Shown here: positions 7,166-10,015 of the stretch, one piece after another
Layout of the letters: each line of letters starts with the position of its first letter
How positions within the stretch are numbered: position 1 is the first letter of the stretch
NCBI GenBank assembly: GCA_028290765.1
Contig: JAQGJF010000892.1
Span: 1 to 10,015 of the forward strand
Direction of reading: 5' to 3'
Length of the DNA stretch: 10,015 bases
Source of the DNA: Tardiphaga sp.
Lineage (GTDB): Bacteria > Pseudomonadota > Alphaproteobacteria > Rhizobiales > Xanthobacteraceae
Translations under genes and position numbers: made by a program
The notes under the pieces: model-generated
Databases searched by the model: none
What the model was told of the DNA's origin: nothing
Seen by the model: only the letters and a program-made list of their open reading frames with translations

Positions 7166-9040
7166 TTGACTACCACAGTTTTCGAGACCTCCACAGCGCT
7201 TTCGACCGTACTCGCGTCGCAGATCACGGAGGGCATGGTGATGATCGAAGAGATCAACCTCCCGCATATCGTGACCAGGTCGTCGTTGGTGCCGGCACAG
7301 GCACCGCTGGCGCTGACTTCGTTCGGCAGCGAGCTGCGTCGCCTGGTGAAGGCGTCCGGCATCGTCCAGACGGAACTCGCCAAGCGCGCCGGGATCTCGC
7401 CTCAGTGCCTGTGCAACTGGATGGCGGGACGCAGCGGTCCCTCGCCTTCGAGCGAAGTGATCGTCAAGGTCTTGGAGGCCGAACTCCAGACACCTCCGAA
7501 CCATCTGTGGGCTCGGGTGAAGTTCAGAAGCCGAAAGGGGCGGATGTCGGCTACCCGCTACGCCGGCATCGTCGACAACCCGCGCAAGCGGATGCGTGTC
7601 ACGCGCAACCTGACCAGCGCGGAGCTCCATGCGCCCCGGAAGCAGTTCAAGAAGGTCTACGATCAGGTAGCCGCGGCACTCATCGACCGCGTCGATCCTA
7701 CCGTCATCGCCTCGGTAAGCGTCGCTCGAACCAACGTGACGCCGTTCTGCGCGCCGCTCGTCGATGAGCTCGCCGAGTTCAAGCGGCGCTCGACGCTTCC
7801 CTCCGCGAAGGTGAAGCGTCAGGGTTACGAACTGACGCAGCGCGTCGAACGCGGAGCGGACTTCGAGATGCGCCGCTACACGAGCGTCATGGGCACGCTC
7901 CGAGACAACAAGGACGGTCCCGGCATTCCGAACGAGTCGCTGTCGCTGGCGCTGTTTCTCGTTCCCGAACTCTTGCGATTCGCGATCGCCGCGAAGCAGA
8001 CCAAGATGGAGGATGCCACGGGCAGGGAGTATCTGACGGAGGAAGATCTCCTGTTCTTTCAGGCCGGCAGGAATCTGGTGGCCAAACCGAGCGGGTACGT
8101 GTTCCAAAACCGGGATCTGCTTCTGCCGAGGCTGCTGCCGATCAAGGGTTTTCTGACCACCGAGCGGATCGCGGAGATCGGGCGGAATTGGAAGGCCGCG
8201 TGCGCCGAAGCTCATGAGGAATACGGCGACCTGCAGGGGAATTATCGCAGCTTCGCCGGCCAGTCTGTCAACCGGCGCCGGGCGGTGGATGCGCTGATGA
8301 AACTCGACGACCCCCTTATCGTGTTCGACATTCTGAACAAGCGCATGGCCGAGAATCTCTGCAGGATCGACGACACCTCTCATCGCTGGAAGATCCACCT
8401 GTCCGACTGCGTTCTCGCTCGCATCGAAACCGATTGCGGCTTCCGCAGCAGTACGCTCTCTCTGTTGAACATCAACGAACTATGCAAGACGCCTTCCGGT
8501 TGGGTGCTCCGGGTCCCGAGGTCGAAGTTCAAGAATCCCAACGGCCCCTACTTTAAGGTGGCGAAGGGCAAGTATCGCGATTTCGAGCGCAAGCTGACCG
8601 ACGACAACGGCAGCTACGCGATGTTCGAGATCTACAAGTCCGTAATCTGGCCGACGCTGCCGGACACCGGGAACCCCGCGCTGTTCAAGAATCTCTCGCT
8701 CCGCGCAAGCGACGCCTTGAAGGCGGGCTATCCGCGTCTCGCGCCGAAGACATTCAGCGAACGCTTCAAGAGCATCACCAGTGCGCACCTCCGCGACGCG
8801 ATCGACGGCATCGAAGGGCTCGTCGAATTCACGACGCACCACGTTCGCGCGCTCCTCTGCTGCGGCGTTTTGAAGCGTGGCGAGCCCAAATACGGACCTG
8901 CCGATGCCATGAAATATGCAGCTGCGGCGATCTGCGACGGCGTCGATGTCGCGCAAACGTTTTATGTCCAGTGGAACAAGGATAAGGAAGAGGCAGGGCT
9001 GATGGGAGCGCGCGCTCCCATCACGCCATCGTCCCGGTAA
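7166..9040 (+). CDS. XRE-type HTH fused to a tyrosine-recombinase-like domain
   Basis: A 624-residue protein. Residues about 52-107 form an XRE/HTH_3 domain (SFGSELRRLVKASGIVQTEL, AKRAGISPQCLCNWMAGRSG). A long, probably helical middle part follows (about 120-410) with no recognised motif. The C-terminal part has the layout of a tyrosine recombinase catalytic domain: Arg427 in CGFRSSTLSLLNINEL (box I), Lys454/456 in RSKFKNPNG as the possible beta-strand Lys, H558-x-x-R561 in THHVRALL (box II), and Tyr600 in DVAQTFYVQW as the likely nucleophile, 39 residues after Arg561. The usual LGH/W motif before the Tyr is not obvious. Such enzymes cut and rejoin DNA through a phosphotyrosine. The TTG start at 7166 has GGAG at 7155-7158; ATG 7241 (residue 26) also has a good site (GGAGGG 7228-7233) and may be the true start. 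An HTH at the N-terminus of an integrase-like protein is unusual. It could be an integrase, an invertase-like regulator or a DNA-binding protein that has lost catalysis. The gene is certain; the recombinase call is motif-based. Confidence 0.85.
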   Translation: MTTTVFETSTALSTVLASQITEGMVMIEEINLPHIVTRSSLVPAQAPLALTSFGSELRRLVKASGIVQTELAKRAGISPQCLCNWMAGRSGPSPSSEVIVKVLEAELQTPPNHLWARVKFRSRKGRMSATRYAGIVDNPRKRMRVTRNLTSAELHAPRKQFKKVYDQVAAALIDRVDPTVIASVSVARTNVTPFCAPLVDELAEFKRRSTLPSAKVKRQGYELTQRVERGADFEMRRYTSVMGTLRDNKDGPGIPNESLSLALFLVPELLRFAIAAKQTKMEDATGREYLTEEDLLFFQAGRNLVAKPSGYVFQNRDLLLPRLLPIKGFLTTERIAEIGRNWKAACAEAHEEYGDLQGNYRSFAGQSVNRRRAVDALMKLDDPLIVFDILNKRMAENLCRIDDTSHRWKIHLSDCVLARIETDCGFRSSTLSLLNINELCKTPSGWVLRVPRSKFKNPNGPYFKVAKGKYRDFERKLTDDNGSYAMFEIYKSVIWPTLPDTGNPALFKNLSLRASDALKAGYPRLAPKTFSERFKSITSAHLRDAIDGIEGLVEFTTHHVRALLCCGVLKRGEPKYGPADAMKYAAAAICDGVDVAQTFYVQWNKDKEEAGLMGARAPITPSSR

Positions 9041-9350
9041 TTCCTCGACAACCCTGCACCCAGCGGAAACTTCGGTGTCGCGTTCGGTTCGCCATCGCAG
9101 GGGTCGTCGCTTCGCAAAGACAAATCGGGACAGGCCATCCGCGCGCACGTCGCATTTCACATGTGCATCACCCTGGTGCTCATGCCCCACCCCGCCGCGC
9201 GTGCGGCGGTTTCAGGGCATCAGCAGAGCGACTTCGGACCAGCGGCCGCCTTGTTATGGCCGGTGCTCTACCTGCTGTCGAGGGCGCAAGGGCGGCTCCC
9301 TCTGTGTGGTAAGGTTGTCCTTACAGCCGAACACATACGGCCGAAAAAGT
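9041..9350. other. Region after the HTH-recombinase gene; no supported gene
   Basis: Apart from the terminator-like hairpin at 9192-9212 no gene is supported. A plus-strand frame at 9161-9388 (starting MCITLVLMPHPAAR) has no ribosome site or recognisable family. A minus-strand string CAGCAGGTAGAGCACCGGCC (9256-9275) recalls a tRNA D-arm, but the rest of a tRNA is absent. Confidence 0.35.
9192..9212 (+). terminator. Possible intrinsic terminator downstream of the HTH-recombinase gene
   Basis: CCGCCGC (9192-9198), loop GCGT, GCGGCGG (9203-9209), then TTTC: a perfect 7-bp all-GC stem with a short T-run, 151 bases after the stop at 9040. The T-run is only three bases, so termination may be weak. 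Confidence 0.4.
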
Positions 9351-9372
9351 ACGGCCAACCGAAGCGGGCCGT
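9344..9372 (-). terminator. Probable terminator of the DUF1236 relic
   Basis: Read on the minus strand: ACGGCC (9372-9367), a 10-base loop, GGCCGT (9356-9351), two bases, then TTTTT (9348-9344). It starts six bases after the TGA at 9378-9380. The stem is short but GC-rich and is followed by a T-run in the correct direction. Confidence 0.45.
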
Positions 9373-9377
9373 GTATA

Positions 9378-9610
9378 TCAATCGATGACTTCGATGATGA
9401 TCCTTTGGGTACCTGGATCGACCAAGACCGTCCGATCATTAACGACGGTGTAGCGATATTTGGTGACGCCGGGCTCGCGCGGCACTTCGTAATAGGCCAC
9501 GCCGCTCGAGGGCAGATCAGCGCCAACTCGGACTTCATTCGTAACGATACGACCTGTGCTTCTGGCCCCTCACATAGGTGCGGAAGCGGGACGTGTCTCG
9601 TCCGATGAAG
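9378..9610 (-). pseudogene. Frameshifted C-terminal part of a DUF1236 protein
   Basis: On the minus strand the frame ending with TGA at 9378 reads NEVRVGADLPSSGVAYYEVP, then EPGVTKYRYTVVNDRTVLVD and PGTQRIIIEVID. This is the DUF1236 domain (VGa.LP, yeVP, YrYtvVNdrtVLVdP, RIieVi) found in secreted or membrane-linked proteins of Hyphomicrobiales. The directly preceding family text, SRFRTYVRGQKHRSYRY, is in another frame, so one base has been gained (or two lost) near 9537-9540. The in-phase frame then hits TGA right after RYE. Upstream of about 9610 no DUF1236-like sequence or signal peptide is seen, and the adjoining DNA matches a different relic, so the N-terminus has been removed. The function of DUF1236 is unknown. 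Recognition is strong; the upstream limit is approximate. Confidence 0.85.
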
Positions 9611-9745
9611 CACCCACCGGCCACTTTCGTGCACGGCCTCGCCAGCCGTCTGCGCTGCCGCAAATGCGCCAAAGCGGGCCGGCGTCCATTCGCGACCCTG
9701 CTACAATTGGCTTGGCAACCGCGCCATCCTCGAATCGAAGCCTGA
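9605..9745 (+). pseudogene. C-terminal relic of a zinc-ribbon-like protein
   Basis: The plus-strand frame from 9605 gives 46 residues ending at TGA 9743-9745, including FVHGLASRLRCRKCAKAGRR and PFATLLQLAWQPRH. The RLRCxxC motif followed by a basic tail is the ending of small zinc-ribbon-like proteins common in alphaproteobacteria. Those proteins normally have an N-terminal half with a second CxxC, which is missing here, so this is most likely a truncated copy. It ends directly before the SRAP start. The ATG at 9605 need not be a true start. Family name uncertain; assignment from memory of the motif. Confidence 0.5.
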
Positions 9746-9748
9746 ATG

Positions 9749-9870
9749 ATGTGCAATCTCTACTCGATCACGACCAATCAGGCCGCCATCAGCGCGACAC
9801 TTTTCGAATCCGTCTAAGGCTGATCGCTAAAGAGAAGCCGCCGACAATGAACTCTTGCCTACTGAGATGG
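9749..9870 (+). pseudogene. SRAP (SOS response-associated peptidase, YedK/HMCES type) start, nonsense-mutated
   Basis: The plus strand from ATG 9749 reads MCNLYSITTNQAAISATLFE, SV, then TAA at 9815-9817. MCNLYSIT is the hallmark N-terminus of SRAP proteins, whose Cys2 becomes the N-terminal residue and forms a thiazolidine crosslink with abasic sites in single-stranded DNA. Relatives continue AxxALFRVVNRYVGNLPPMP; here TAA stands where an Asn codon is expected and a TGA follows two codons later. A faint echo of the LPPMP part (AAGCCGCCGACAATG, about 9836-9850) suggests slow decay in place. Because Cys must follow Met, 9749 and not the ATG at 9746 is the ancestral start. Downstream end approximate. 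Confidence 0.8.
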
Positions 9871-9942
9871 TGTCGCCCGGTTGCTTTAGAGCAAGGGTGA
9901 TCGACTCGCCAAACGTAGGGGGCCGCCAATAGTCAGAACCGG
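9871..9942. other. Short intergenic stretch
   Basis: No gene or site is supported between the end of the recognisable SRAP relic and the hairpin at 9943. Confidence 0.3.
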
Positions 9943-9967
9943 CATGCTGCAATCGGATGGCAGCATG
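9943..9967. repeat. Perfect 8-bp inverted repeat with 9-base loop
   Basis: CATGCTGC (9943-9950), loop AATCGGATG, GCAGCATG (9960-9967). It could form a hairpin. There is no T-run, so it is not a standard terminator. The second arm contains the ATG of a possible open frame to the window edge, so a hairpin here could cover that start in mRNA. Confidence 0.5.
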
Positions 9968-10015
9968 GCAACCATCTTTCTCGATACGTCGCGCAAAGCC
10001 GGGACGACTATTCCT
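9965..10015 (+). CDS. Possible start of a CDS running off the right edge
   Basis: From ATG 9965 the frame stays open to the window end and reads MATIFLDTSRKAGTTIP. GGATGG at 9955-9960 is a modest ribosome-site match but is rather close. An in-frame ATG at 9944 is an alternative. Seventeen residues are too few to assign a family, so this may be chance. Confidence 0.25.
   Translation, partial: MATIFLDTSRKAGTTIP

Noticed and set aside
7148..8398. Minus-strand open frame of 416 codons
   Set aside because: It lies entirely opposite the HTH-recombinase gene, whose frame carries clear domain motifs, and it has His/Arg-rich shadow composition.
8480..9190. Minus-strand open frame of 236 codons
   Set aside because: Mostly antisense to the catalytic end of the HTH-recombinase gene; no motif and no ribosome site.
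9256..9275. tRNA-like D-arm string on the minus strand (CAGCAGGTAGAGCACCGGCC)
   Set aside because: No paired anticodon stem, T-stem or acceptor stem can be built around it; GGTCCGAAGTC downstream only loosely recalls a T-loop.
1..10015. CRISPR array, rRNA or complete insertion sequence
   Set aside because: No regularly spaced repeat array, no rRNA-like stretch and no transposase gene were seen on either strand.

Overview
The window looks like an accessory region of an alphaproteobacterium, most likely a member of the Hyphomicrobiales (Rhizobiales). The clues are the high G+C content, GTG/TTG starts, and remnants whose wording is typical of that order: a DUF1236 protein, a DUF299/PpsR protein, an SRAP peptidase start and a CopA-type multicopper oxidase. 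The assignment is inferred from recognised protein text, not from a search.

Layout. Positions 1-1078 (minus) hold a wrecked CopA-like copper oxidase with three frameshifts and a short internal deletion. It is followed by three imperfect direct repeats (1276-1398) that look like an insertion-sequence end. Next comes an apparently intact plus-strand gene (1485-2183) for a protein with an ADP-ribosyltransferase-like C-terminus, preceded by a good -35/-10 pair. After a gene-poor stretch come a small XRE-type helix-turn-helix protein (2998-3285), another gap, and an intact 363-residue protein of unknown function (3870-4961). Positions 4962-6131 have no intact gene but contain a broken piece of a PpsR/DUF299 gene (5211-5363, minus) and a short direct repeat. 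A divergent pair follows: an unknown 302-residue protein on minus (6132-7040) and a 624-residue plus-strand protein (7166-9040). The latter joins an N-terminal XRE-type helix-turn-helix to a C-terminal tyrosine-recombinase-like domain. A perfect 15-bp dyad lies between the two. The right end is again relics: a frameshifted DUF1236 gene (minus), the tail of a zinc-ribbon-like protein, and an SRAP gene start killed by in-frame stops.

Interpretation. Intact but poorly characterised accessory genes (ADP-ribosyltransferase-like protein, XRE regulator, HTH-recombinase and its divergent partner, a 363-aa unknown) sit among decayed copies of ordinary genes. This is what one expects from the variable part of a genomic island or plasmid with repeated insertion and decay. 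The most unusual element is the divergent pair around the dyad at 7139-7153, where the recombinase-like protein carries its own DNA-binding domain and could control its own promoter. Nothing here proves a defined defence or mobility system.
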